Assembly: GCF_029867415.1 (NCBI RefSeq)
Contig: NC_081184.1
Coordinates: forward strand, 73,940,364-74,004,363
DNA: 64,000 nt
Direction of reading: 5' to 3'
From: Vicia villosa
Lineage: Eukaryota; Streptophyta; Magnoliopsida; Fabales; Fabaceae
Numbering within the stretch: position 1 is the stretch's first letter; each line of letters begins with the position of its first letter. Under the pieces are notes generated by a model, which was not told the origin of the DNA, ran no database searches, and saw only the letters and a program-made list of their open reading frames with translations. The position numbers and the translations under genes were made by a program. Of the stretch, positions 10,283-20,819 are shown piece after piece.

Positions 10283-12268
10283 AGAAAGAAGCTCGTTAAG
10301 TTGAAAACCCAAAAGGGCGACTTAGGCAAAAATGAGCGTCTTAGTGGACTAAAAACCTGAAAGGGAGGTCCAGGAAAAAATTAGATACAATAAAAGAAAA
10401 GGAAAACATCCCGATGAATTGAAAACCTGCAAAGGCAATTCATGCAAAAATTAGGGAATATGGCAAGTAACCACATCCGGTATCACTTGACCATCCCGAA
10501 GATTTTATGAAGACTCTCAACCGACGTCAGCGTACGCGTGATATTCAAAGTTGATAGGAAGACTAGTGATCATTGTATTTCAGTGTACCCTTTCCTGAAA
10601 AAGTTACAATTTTTAAACTTTGTAATCCATGGAGTCTTGCTGTCCGCGGGCTACCATTCCATTAATGAAAATTTGAGCCTTACCTCATTTCTTGGAATTC
10701 TAATTTTTTATTCTATCTTGCAAGATTTTGTTTTTTAATTAACGGATTTGAAACAAAGTCAAAAGCTATTTTTCAAAATAAAGAGATAGAACATTTTCTT
10801 AAGACTCTTGAGCACAGAGGTAAATGTGGACCTAAAATCCCCAGGAGAGTTGGTACTCGAAGCAAGAAGTGAAAGCACCGACAAATTTATCCCACAAAGC
10901 AGCTAAGTCTTGATACAAGTTGTCTCCAGCCAGAGATAGGTTTTCCTCTCGAAGTGTGTCCCCCTTTTCAACGGGTTTTCTTCTCAGAATGAATCCTTTG
11001 ATAATGAAGATTGGTTTGAAGAGTATTCTCTTCCCCTGCAGGAATTGCATCCCCAACGGAAGATGTTATTAACGATCGGGCGAGTATGTACCCTGGTGTT
11101 GTCATTTCCCAGCATGGTCATCTTATTATATGTTTGTTTTGTCAGTATGCACATAACACTCACTTATGCACTCATGCATTCATGCATCATATATTCATGT
11201 ACATTACTTGCATATTATTGATATGATAAGCTTAATATTTCCCAAAAAATGTCTTTACTCCTTCCATTTAAGCATCAACTTTAGGTAGAAAGACCCTTAA
11301 TTTTTTTATGTTTCCCTAGAGAGTTTGTTCCTCATGGGAAGATTTTGTTTTAGCTTATTCACCTGTTTGTAGATAGGATGGGTCCCTCATTTTTTAGCTT
11401 ATTCCTCGATGGGAAGTTTCTTGTTTGGTGTTTCATTCCAACTCCGCCTTGGATTGAACTTTGTCTCCAGCAGATACGATTATTTGGATCAGCGAATCTT
11501 GGATTCTCATAGTGCATTTATTTTGCACGGTTGAAGACTTGATGTTTTCAAACATGAACCTGTTTGTGGTTCCCCAGAAAGTAGGATTTATATCCCCAGC
11601 AATTACTATTGCAATTATTACCTGACGACAAGTAATGGTCTCTTTATTTGAGCAGCTTGTGTGTCCCCAATTTCCTTCTTGAAAGAAGATGACAGTCTCT
11701 ACGGAGCAAGAAAATTTTTCCACCACAAGAAGTTTGGAAATGATAGAAGATTCACAATAGATGATGAAGAAAGTCCATCGAAGAACCTGAAGTTATTTAT
11801 GAATGGTTAGTCTCTCCAGCGTCGAGACAATTCATGTTGAAGACATTTATGAATGATTAGTTGAAGATTATTATGAATGGTTAGTCTCTCCAGTGTCGGG
11901 ACAGCTCATGTTGAAGTTTATTATCCCTTTATCATTGCGAGAGAATCCTTAATTGACCCTTTTGTTCTGAGAGAATCCAGAACCCCTTTTAACCCTGTCC
12001 TATAAAATATTGAGTTTACCAAAGTCTGTTGCGTCAAATGTCAGGGGTTGTTTATCCTGTGTCCCGAGTAGATCTGTTTCCTTCCTCCCAGTTTAAAGGA
12101 AGGATGTTTTATGTTTATTCCATATGAAAATCAAAAAAATATATGTTGCTTTCATATTATGCATGTGGGTTCTCAGGGTCCAAAATCATGCTATCTTTCA
12201 TATTTAAGTCCCTCCTACCGTGCTGAGACGAAGATTCCACATTCCCCTCATCAGGTATTAGGAACTTA
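10283..12268 (+). other. Ogre 3' untranslated region
   Basis: This is about 2 kb with no credible ORF between integrase and the polypurine tract. It starts with the block ACCCAAAAGGGCGACTTAGG, a type of post-pol sequence that recurs in the LARD near 18190 (GACTTAGGCAAAAATTAGGG). A short tandem repeat (TTTATGAATG...TTAGTCTCTCCAG) lies at about 11800-11915. A long 3' UTR is normal for Ogre. Confidence 0.65.
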
Positions 12269-12280
12269 AATAGGGGCATC
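12269..12280 (+). promoter_or_regulatory. Ogre polypurine tract
   Basis: AATAGGGGCATC lies directly before the LTR start TGTTGCACCCC. It differs slightly from the LARD tract (ATAGGGGCAGC), as expected for related but distinct Ogre families. Confidence 0.75.
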
Positions 12281-12839
12281 TGTTGCACCCCAATTTTTGA
12301 CCACCGAGATCCCACCATAGCTTAAATATTAGGATCATTATTATCATTATAATCATCATGCATTTATCTTTCATTAACCCAAAATACAAAAAAAATTTGT
12401 TGTTTGTTGTTTGTGTCCCAAGATAGGAGAATGATCAAGAAGAAATTGAGAAAACTAGGGTTTTGATGCCCACAAAGGAATTCAACATTCTTATATGATT
12501 CAAAGGGTTCCTCAATTAAAATCAAAACCCAAGGATAGGTCAATGCAAGATCAATCACCTTCAAGTTCATCAGAAGCTCCAATTAGGGTTTTTGACCTAA
12601 TTTCTATGGAGGGTTGACTTTTAATCAGGAGATGTTTCCAAGACTCAAAATATGATTCAAGGGAATCCAAATCAACATTATATTCCATTCATATCATTCA
12701 TTTTAAAAGGAGATCTTGATTCATAAGGAAATCACAAAACTGCAGTTCATTTGGATAAAGTCAACTATGATAGTCAACCTTTGACTTTTGAGGGAAATAG
12801 TCAACTATGGACTTTTAAGGATCCAAATAATCATCATAT
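12281..12839 (+). repeat. Ogre 3' LTR, segment 1
   Basis: The first 559 bp of the 3' LTR begin TGTTGCACCCCAATTTTTGACC after the PPT. The LTR is cut at 12839 by the LARD and resumes after the CATAT duplication at 24098. No ORF is credible; open frames on the opposite strand are AT-rich noise. Confidence 0.8.
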
Positions 12840-13357
12840 TGTCATACCCCAAAATTTACCTCCCACATTTCTCTCATAACAAAGGCGAAGTTCAAATCTC
12901 AAGACATGGCTCATTCAAAAGATCCAGATAATTCACAGTCAACTGATTCAAAATAAAAGGACCAAATGTGAAATAAAGGAGATCCAATTTGAATTTCTTG
13001 CAAGTGGGCCTACATTTTATGACCCAAACTTGATTCATAAGCTGTCCAAAACATATGCCAATGAATCATATCATCTTAGTTGATTTTACATGATTTTATT
13101 TCATTTAAAATTAATTTTTAATGATCTAATTAAATGAAAAATCAAATATTTGGTAGAAAATTTGTTTTGATTATATTCTAATCAATATTTATGACCAAAT
13201 ACATTTAATTTTCGTGCATAAGTTAAATGGAAAAGATTCATACAAATTGGGCCAAAAATAGTAGCTTAAGATTCAAGAAAACCAAGTCAAATTCTCAAAC
13301 ATGGAAAGATTTGATTCAAAGAGTTTTTGGTTTTTTTCTTGACCTAATTTTATTCCC

Positions 13358-13367
13358 TATAAGTATA
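13358..13367 (+). promoter_or_regulatory. LARD LTR TATA box
   Basis: TATAAGTATA follows TATTCCC, about 520 bp into the LTR. The identical copy in the 3' LTR is at 22200-22209. A start about 30 bp downstream would give an R/U5 region near 1.85 kb, unusually long. Confidence 0.5.
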
Positions 13368-14069
13368 CAACATCAAGCACCAGACTAGGAGAGGCAAAAA
13401 TTGAGAGAAAAACATAAGGGCAAAAACAAGAAAATCACCAAAGAACTCGGATTCGGATTTTGAGTTTTAGGAGGTTTCAGTAAGAATTAAGAGGTGCAAA
13501 CGCTTCCTTGGAGACTTCTGAACGTGTCTGGATCGAAGCACGACATCAGCACCCCCAGAAATACCTCATATTCGTCAAGGTAAGTCGTTTCAAACTTCTC
13601 TTCGATCTGAACAATACAAGCATCTTCTTAATGTTTTAATCATGTATTCTGGTTGGTATTGATGCTCTGATCATGTCTGGATTGTTTGCTTGGAGTTTAT
13701 GTGCCTTAAACATGATTTGCCATTAGAGGCCGGTTTGAGTTCTAGGTTTTCCAATTTGGGGTTTCTTATTAGGGTTAAAATTAGGGTTAATTGAATATAT
13801 GAATGAACTCGCGTGGTTTAGGTGAGACGATTGCAGGGGTCGTGAAAGATTTATGTGAGAGTATAGCCTAATCGCTATTTTCGTGTTCTGATTTGCTACG
13901 AGTAAAGCCGTAGCAATTTCGTAGCTAAACTTACAGGCCTTTAGGGGAACTTGCGAAGAAGATGATGCGTTGGCATCCGTTGGTTGGATCGTTTGAATTT
14001 CGCGCGCAGAAAATTCCATTTAGGGTCACATGTTTATTTATTTGACTGGAAGCGTATAATAATCAGATG

Positions 14070-14149
14070 TGTGGTTTGGCTGAGTTGGTTGTGCAGCGCG
14101 CCTGGGAGTGGAGGGTCGTGGGTTCGAGCCCTCCCTCCTTCATATTTTT
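14070..14149 (+). other. tRNA-like Pol III module inside LARD 5' LTR
   Basis: TGGCTGAGTTGG (14077-14088) fits the A-box consensus TRGCNNAGYNGG. GGTTCGAGCC (14121-14130) fits the B-box core. Their spacing of about 33 bp is that of a tRNA gene, and a T5 run at 14145-14149 could terminate Pol III. The acceptor stem does not pair, so this is not an intact tRNA. It may be a captured tRNA or SINE head. The duplicate in the 3' LTR is at 22912-22991. Confidence 0.55.
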
Positions 14150-15252
14150 AAAAAAAACATGTTTCCATGTGATCCCATGCATCCAGCCTAGCGCCTGTGC
14201 CATACGCCTTCAGATCTGAGCCACTCGATCTCCATTAACCTCAGATCTAACCACCCAGAATGAATACCTATATCATACAACCTCATGAATATCACATTGA
14301 ATCATAATCTCAATAAAACCTAATTTCTTTTAATTATTTGTTTATTTTAAATTAAAATACTTATTTTAATATATATTAATTATGTTATAATTATTTTTTT
14401 AATAAAAATAAATACATGATAATTATATTAAAATTTTTAATTTGTTATTCGCGCCGATTAAATCGATTGATCGCTGTGGTTAACAATGATTTTAATTAAA
14501 ATACTGTTTAATTAAAAATAAAAATCAAACTAAATTCGATTAAATGGCTGCAATCATCTTATTGATTGTGGTGATTAATCCTGCCTCGTTCTATAATTAA
14601 TCTGTTATTATTTGTGACCGTATTAACCGGTTATGAGCGGTAACAGTATAAAATAAAATTCATAAAAATAATAAAATACAATAAGTTGTTATTAGTGATA
14701 ATCGAATTAATCGATTTGAATTGGTAACAATGCAAATCCTTAATCTTTTAACTATGGTGGTCAAACCTAATGATCATTGCGGTTAATTGTGCCAAATCAG
14801 GGTTGTACGCCCAAACCCTAATAATTCTAAAATCCATTCAAATTACAAGACAAAACAAACTGCGATAGGCTAACTAAAAGGCCTCTAAAAAATACATCTC
14901 TAATCAAATTCAAACTTTAAATGGCGTACAACCTTGCTCGAACTATGTAGACTCTGATCCTCCCTAAGGAGGTACGTAGGCACTTGGCAACAAGGCGAGT
15001 CCCCCTCCCCCAAATCTTAATCATTTTCAATAATTAAACTTTTAACCCTAATAATTGTCTGTTACCCTTTTCTGCCATAACCCTTATCTTTGCATGTTAA
15101 CCTTTAGGAAAGGGTTTTGGGTGCCTAACACCTTCCCTTAACCCGAATATAGTATCTTACCCTTAATCTCTTAACCATTAAAGGTTTCCTATTCGCCTTG
15201 GTAGAATAGGTGGCGACTCTCTAAGTTTAAATTTTAGGCAGGTTGCTACAGC

Positions 15253-15270
15253 TGGCGACTCTGCTGGGGA
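15253..15270 (+). promoter_or_regulatory. LARD primer binding site
   Basis: TGGCGACTCTGCTGGGGA begins two bases after the LTR end. It is the Ogre-type PBS, reported as complementary to a tRNA-Arg 3' end (family knowledge). Its first ten bases also occur inside the LTR 42 bp upstream (15211). Confidence 0.85.
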
Positions 15271-16055
15271 CACACTTAACGGTGAATTACTATGCTCCTA
15301 AGGCTTGAGAGGGTTTAGGTTTAGGTTTGTGGCAAACGGTTTAGGTTTTTGGCGAAATTTTTAGGGTTTGACTAATACGCCAAAAATTAGGGTTTATTTA
15401 TTTTTGTAAATATCTATTTTTTTGTTATTCATTTATTTGTGAATATATATTTTTAAATATTTGCTGCTTTAATACATTGTCTAAATTATAAGCGGCTGGA
15501 TTTCGAGGTTAGTTTTTAAATATTTAAATTTAAATTTAAATTTATTTATTTACTTATTCTAAGGTTCATTTATTTATAGAAATTTAATTAAAATATTTAT
15601 TTAAATGAATACTTTTATTTCTATTGCATCTGTTGGGTATATTATATCGTGGTTAAAACCTAAGTGTGGGAGTTAACTTTGAGACCAAAAGGGGACATGA
15701 ATCGCCTTACGAGTCTCACTGATAACTCCACTCGGAGTGGGTTAGGTATTTGGAAAGGTCCGAAACGAAGCTTGACTTTGTGGAGGGCTGGACTGGATAC
15801 TTAGCTGATCTCTCCGGGAACCTACCCCAAAAATTCGAACCTCATGGATAAAATGAGTTGTTCTAAAATCCGAAGAGACAAAAAGTCTCGGAGGCTACGA
15901 ACGACCCCATGAGACCTTCTAGCACACCCCCTATTAAAAGGGTAGGCTCCCTAGAGCCGCTACGTCGAACCTATGAACCTAGGACTTTTGTGCTGTTGTG
16001 CTCATTATATGTTTGCAAATATCTATGCGTTTCAATTTTGCAGGTATCCCTACGT
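15271..16055 (+). other. LARD leader, no gene seen
   Basis: This is an AT-rich leader with several TAGGGTTT-like motifs and poly-A/T runs to about 15620, followed by a mixed segment to 16055. I see no ORF or array. It leads into the stem-loop array at 16056. Confidence 0.5.
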
Positions 16056-16641
16056 AGTCCCTAGCCCGTAGGGACTGTGATTTCTAAGACCACGTCTTTC
16101 CCACGAAAGACATCACCATCTATGCATCCCCTAGCCTGTGGGGATTTTATTTTTATATCCTTGTATTCTTACAACTACGCGTCCTTCCCACGAAGGACAT
16201 TTCCATTAACGCACGTCAATTGGCCTCTCGATGGCCATGCGATCTAGTGACTGTCTCGAACGGTCACCTCGTGCCTACACCTACGCACTCCATAGCCTAT
16301 AGGGATTTTATTTCACACCCGTGTGTTTTCACAACGACGCGTCCTTCCCCGAAGGACAACTTCACTAGCATGCGTTCGATTGGCCTCTCGATGGCTATGA
16401 AATCTAGTGACTGTCCTGAACGGTCACTCCATGCTTATTCCCGCGCACCCTCTAACTTGTAGGGTTTGGATCTCCATTTACACATCACATCCCTAGCCTG
16501 TAGGGATTGCTCTTCGTCCATATCGTCCTTAGATAGGTTGTGTTCCGCATAGAGAACCTTCCCACGAGGGACAAACTCATTGGTACACGTTGATTGGCCT
16601 CTCGATGGCCATGAGATTGAGTGACTGTCTTGAACAGTCAC
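16056..16641 (+). repeat. LARD 5' stem-loop array
   Basis: About four irregular repeats each hold up to four small inverted repeats. Type 1 has stem AGTCCCTA/TAGGGACT (16056-16076), ATCCCC/GGGGAT (16126-16145) or ATCCCTA/TAGGGAT (16489-16507). Type 2 has GTCTTT/AAAGAC or GTCCTT/AAGGAC around loop CCCACG (16094, 16181; shortened at 16341). Type 3 has TGGCC/GGCCA around TCTCGAT (16221, 16381, 16595). Type 4 has GTGACTGT paired with ACGGTCAC or ACAGTCAC (16247, 16407, 16621). Stem changes preserve pairing. The position downstream of the PBS is where packaging or dimerisation signals are usually found, but no function is shown. Confidence 0.75.
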
Positions 16642-19446
16642 TAGCCTCTATCTTCTGCATACTCTCGAATCCAAGGGATTTCCCTTAGCGTGTCATAACA
16701 TTTACCCTGTAAAGATTCCAAGAGGGTCTAATGTCGCCTCTAAGGCTATCCCTAGGATCATATGTTACGCGTCTGCATTGCATACACGGAGTTACAATAT
16801 AAGGAGTCTCTCGCTTATGCGTGCATTTGCATTTTCATGCATTCATACATTCACATTTGCATCTTCGCCCGCATCCATACCAACCATGCTAGCCGGCTTC
16901 CCGAAACTCCCAAAAAATCAAAGGATCGTAGACTACGGAGCAAGGAGAATAAAAGATCTTAGTCTTGCTAAAGAAAAAAAAGATGCCTTTCGCCATGCCA
17001 GCCGCATGTCCATGCCTTGTCATAACAGGATTATGAGTACAATGAAGGTTGTCATCGAGCAAGGATTAGTTCAACAAAGAGTTCCCTCATAGATACACTA
17101 AAGATGTATCTAGTTATAAAAGGGTTCATCTTAGAACATATCAAACTTTCGAGGACGCTCTACGATAACCTGGGGGCAAGGATTAGTCCAACTGGGGCAA
17201 TATCCTTAACAAAGAGGCATAACTACGATGGAGGGAATTCGACATATGTCAGCCCCACACCAAGAAAAAAAAAGGGTCATAGGTGATATTATCCTTAGGA
17301 AAAGCAAAAGAGGTTCAGTCAAAGGAAACTCATGAAGTTCCGATACGACGAAAACCCACTGCTAACGATTTATTCCCGCCAGGTTTGACATGTCCAAAGA
17401 ACCTTCGAGGTTGCCCTCACTTCTACAAGTTTAAGAATCTAAGGAGTGAAACAAGGTCAGTGGATCTACAAAGGAGATTATCCCTAGGATCAATAGGTGT
17501 TTACCGTGCTCACAATTTCAACCCTTACGACCGCTAAGTGTTACTCAAGATAAAAGTTGTACCTTTGGATTAGTAATTCTAATGGGACAACCATGCAGGT
17601 TTTGGAGTCAACTCATTCACTCACTACCATGACTTTCTAGTCACACATCTCTATTTTTAGGGTTATTAACAAACTTAAGGGAGAATGACGAATACAAATA
17701 ACTAAGTCCAGCTAAATATATGCTTTCAAGGTAAGACCGAGCCGAGGATGTACAGGCATTGTTTCAATCCCCAAACAGTGGAGGCATAAGGATGTTAATC
17801 CCTCGTCACCCCCTCGAGCCAGGAGTTGGAGTTTGTTTCTAATTTCTCAATTAAACCTTGATTTTAACCAGGGGCAGGGTAGATTTCGATTAATTCAATG
17901 GTATATTTTGGTTGTCAAGAGAATCAATCAATTCAAGCAAAGGTTCAAGCATATTTTCTTCCTCGCGTTCATCCAAGATTGAGGGAGCAATGGAGATAAC
18001 ATTCACAGCATCTTCTTCCTCAATACATCATTCAAGATCGAGGAAGTATCAAATTCGAAGCTTACAAATCAAAATCAACATGGCAGTCACAATATTCAAT
18101 ATCCAAGGATCATATCTCAAGAGGAGCTTTCAAAAGAAAAAACGCCCGCTAAGTCAAAATGGAAAATTCTATAAAAGAAAACAAAAAGACTTAGGCAAAA
18201 ATTAGGGCATCCCGGTGGATCAAACCCAAAGGAGTTGGTTCAGGCAAAATAAGGGATCAAAACGAAGGCAAAATACAAAGGATAATCATGTGACTGCTAA
18301 ATCATCAAAGCTTCACATCAATGCTTGGATCTTCACAACATTTTCATCAATGCTTGGATCTCTACTAAGGTTTCTGCTTAACATCAAAGTTGATTCTCTT
18401 ACAAACAAAGCACATTCATTGGATTAGGAGAATCTTAGGATCTGGAGGACATCAAGGAGAAAAGGGTGGGATAAATAAATTTTTGAGCCTTATATCCATT
18501 GTTTCTTAAAACATGAACCAGGCCAAGTTACAACATTTAAAAGTCCTAATTGAGGCAAGGTTAACCATGAAAGCATGTTAAGCAGGATTTGTTATACTGA
18601 CTCCTATGTTTGTTAAAACTATCTCTAACCACTGTGCTTCTTCAAGCATTCTTTTCAAAACCATCCAGTCCTAATTCATAACGGACTTCGATTTCAAAAC
18701 TTGCATACGCATTCCATTGGAGCTACTTCTCAAAAAGTACAACACCATCTACGAGTATACACTTAGCATCGAGGAAATCTCGAAATGGTTTAATCAAAGG
18801 TGATCATTCCTAATAAAGACTCTGGAGTCGGGAGAACCACATCTAGGGGGTTCTCCTAAACAGGGGCAAAAATTTCAAGGAGCACAGGGGCATAAAATCG
18901 AACATCCTATTAACTAGGGGCAGTCTTCCTAAGGTTCAATCGACTTGGGGCACATCTCAAAGCAATCTCAAACAGGGGCATGTCAGACATGGGAAGAATT
19001 CAAATTCAAAGGATAGAACACTATGGATAACCTTCCATGACCTGGAGATCAGGGGCACACCCTTTAATCTAAACGTCGAAGCATATGACAAGGTTATTTC
19101 TTGGGGCACTTCCCCCATAACTTGGAGATCATAGGCATCTTTTCCACTAAACATTGGGGTACTGGATATCAAATCCATAAGACACACAACAAAAGGGAAA
19201 AAGGCGTTCTCGTACTTTACAACATCGAACAAATCTTTCTCTTAACTACGATCTTCCAAGCTCAAACAAAACAGGTATTGGGAAATCGCGCTAGCATCAC
19301 ACCCCATCTTAACAAACAGACCTGCAACTCCAGCAAACTATATACGCTTTGGTTATTAATAACCTATCATTGGAGCATCATACAAATATGAACAAATCAT
19401 GCATTATATACATTGGTTGATACATTACACCGTAACTCTTTATGTG
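16642..19446 (+). other. LARD central non-coding region
   Basis: About 2.8 kb without a supported gene; the open frames of 60-104 codons lack recognisable domains. Two links to Ogre are visible. Positions 17741-17883 match, inverted, the minus-strand element at about 45490-45620 (shared GAGGATGTACAGGCATTG). Near 18190 GACTTAGGCAAAAATTAGGG resembles the Ogre post-pol sequence. The interior therefore looks like an Ogre leader joined to an Ogre 3' UTR with gag-pol removed. Confidence 0.6.
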
Positions 19447-20195
19447 GTCTTCTTTAAGACGAATCTCACGATCCTTTCTAGGAGTTTCCTCAAGCTGTCT
19501 TATGCAAGACAAATTATCACCATTTCCAAGAACCTTTTTAGGTAGTCTTTTTTCAAGACATTTCTTTTCTAAGTTCCTTTTCAGGCAGTCTTCTTCAGGA
19601 CATCACCTTTCTAAGTACCTCTTGAGGTAGTCTTCAAGACATTCTTTTTCTAAGCACCTTTTCAGGTAGCCTTTTTTAGACATTTCTTTTTCCAGGTACC
19701 TTTTGAGGTAGTCTTCTTCAAGACATTTTTCTTCTAAGCACCTGTTTAGGTAGTCTTCTTCGAGACATTCTTGTCCCAAGTACCTTTTCAGGTAGTCCTC
19801 TTCAGGAAATTTTAAGTACCTTTTTAGGTAGTCTTCTTCAAGACAGTTTGTCTTCCTTTTAGGAACCTCTTCAGGTGGTCTACTTTAAGACATTCTACGA
19901 ACCTTTTTAGGTAGTCTCTTTAGACATCTTTCAACCTCTTCAGGTGGTCTTCTTTAAGATACTCTACGAACTTTTCAAGGCGGTCTTCTTTAAGACAAAC
20001 TTCAGCCCTTGCTAAGAACCTTTTCAGGTAGTCGTCTTTAAAGACATTCTCCATTCCTTGCTAAGAACTTCTTCAGGTGGTCTTCTTTAAGACAAATTTC
20101 TATCTACTCTAAGAATCTTTTCAGGTAGTCTTCTTTAAGACAAATGTTCACTTCCATTCAAAAGACCTTTTCAGGTAATCTTACATAAGACATTG
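19447..20195 (+). repeat. LARD 3' stem-loop array A (GTCTT...AAGAC)
   Basis: About 14-16 degenerate units of 40-55 bp, each of the form CCTTTTCAGGTAGTCTTC then a spacer. Most contain GTCTT, a 1-5 nt loop such as CTTT, then AAGAC. Variants keep pairing: TCCT/AGGA near 19798, GTCT/AGAC near 19915, and TCTTA/TAAGA near 20180. Open frames through it are repeat artefacts. Confidence 0.75.
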
Positions 20196-20308
20196 CTTCA
20201 TTCCACACATTACATCAATCAACATATGCATAAGCATAAGCATTACCCCATACATCCAAACATCCAATTCAAAACTCTGGTACTAAGCTACATTGTCCAC
20301 CTGCTTCC

Positions 20309-20471
20309 CGGTAACCTTACCGATGCCAGTAACCTTACTGAGATTTATTTTCCAATCACCTGATTGATGTTACCCGGTAACCTTACCGATGCCAGTAGCC
20401 TTACTGAGATTTATTTTCCAATCACCTGATTGATGTTTTCCGGTAACCTCACCGATGATAGCAACCTTGTT
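20309..20471 (+). repeat. LARD 3' stem-loop array B (CC loop)
   Basis: Short palindromes with a fixed CC centre: CGGTAA/TTACCG (20309, 20375), CAGTAA/TTACTG (20327), CAATCA/TGATTG (20353, 20419) and AGCAA/TTGTT (20460, one wobble). One unit at 20441 carries an A-C mismatch. The stems differ at several positions but stay complementary. Confidence 0.75.
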
Positions 20472-20585
20472 GTTCATTTCACGCATCAGCATACGTACAT
20501 ACGCACTAGCATATGCATATCATCTAACGCATTCACATATCACAAAAAACCCAATTTTTATTGGCCATCCAAATCATTTTCAAAA

Positions 20586-20745
20586 TCAGTTCCCGTCTGA
20601 CTGTTACATCAAAATCCAGTTCCCGTCTGGTAGTCAGTTCCCGTCTGACTGTTACGTCAAAATCCAGTTCCCGTCTGGTAGTCAGTTCCCGTCTGACTAT
20701 TACATCAAAATCCGGTTCCCGTCTGGTAGTCAGTTCCCGTCTGAC
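20586..20745 (+). repeat. LARD 3' stem-loop array C (TTCCCGT loop)
   Basis: Seven units carry the fixed loop TTCCCGT. Flanks alternate between TCAG/CTGA (extended to AGTCAG/CTGACT at 20632-20650) and CCAG/CTGG, with one CCGG/CTGG. The variable outer pair changes from T-A to C-G on both sides together. Confidence 0.75.
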
Positions 20746-20819
20746 TGTGACAACAGCCCAGTCTCCGACCCTCGAGTCGTGAGTCTAAAAACAGGTGAAT
20801 CTCTTTCATGCAGGTACAC

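Larger units (their letters stand above)
12840..15250 (+). repeat. LARD 5' LTR
   Basis: The 2411-bp LTR runs from TGTCATACCCC to GGTTGCTACA. A TATA box (TATAAGTATA) is at 13358-13367. A tRNA-like A-box/B-box module with a T5 run is at 14070-14149, and a half-PBS copy is at 15211-15220. Against the 3' LTR I count six differences, all C/T transitions on this strand and no indels. A 98-codon antisense frame (13723-14019) is kept in both LTRs simply because they are near identical. Confidence 0.93.

Noticed and set aside
13723..14019. 98-codon antisense ORF conserved at 22565-22861
   Set aside because: It is kept because the two LTRs are almost identical. It has no domain and no independent sign of selection.
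14070..14149. Functional tRNA gene
   Set aside because: A and B boxes fit, but the acceptor stem does not pair and no clear anticodon arm is visible; called tRNA-like only.
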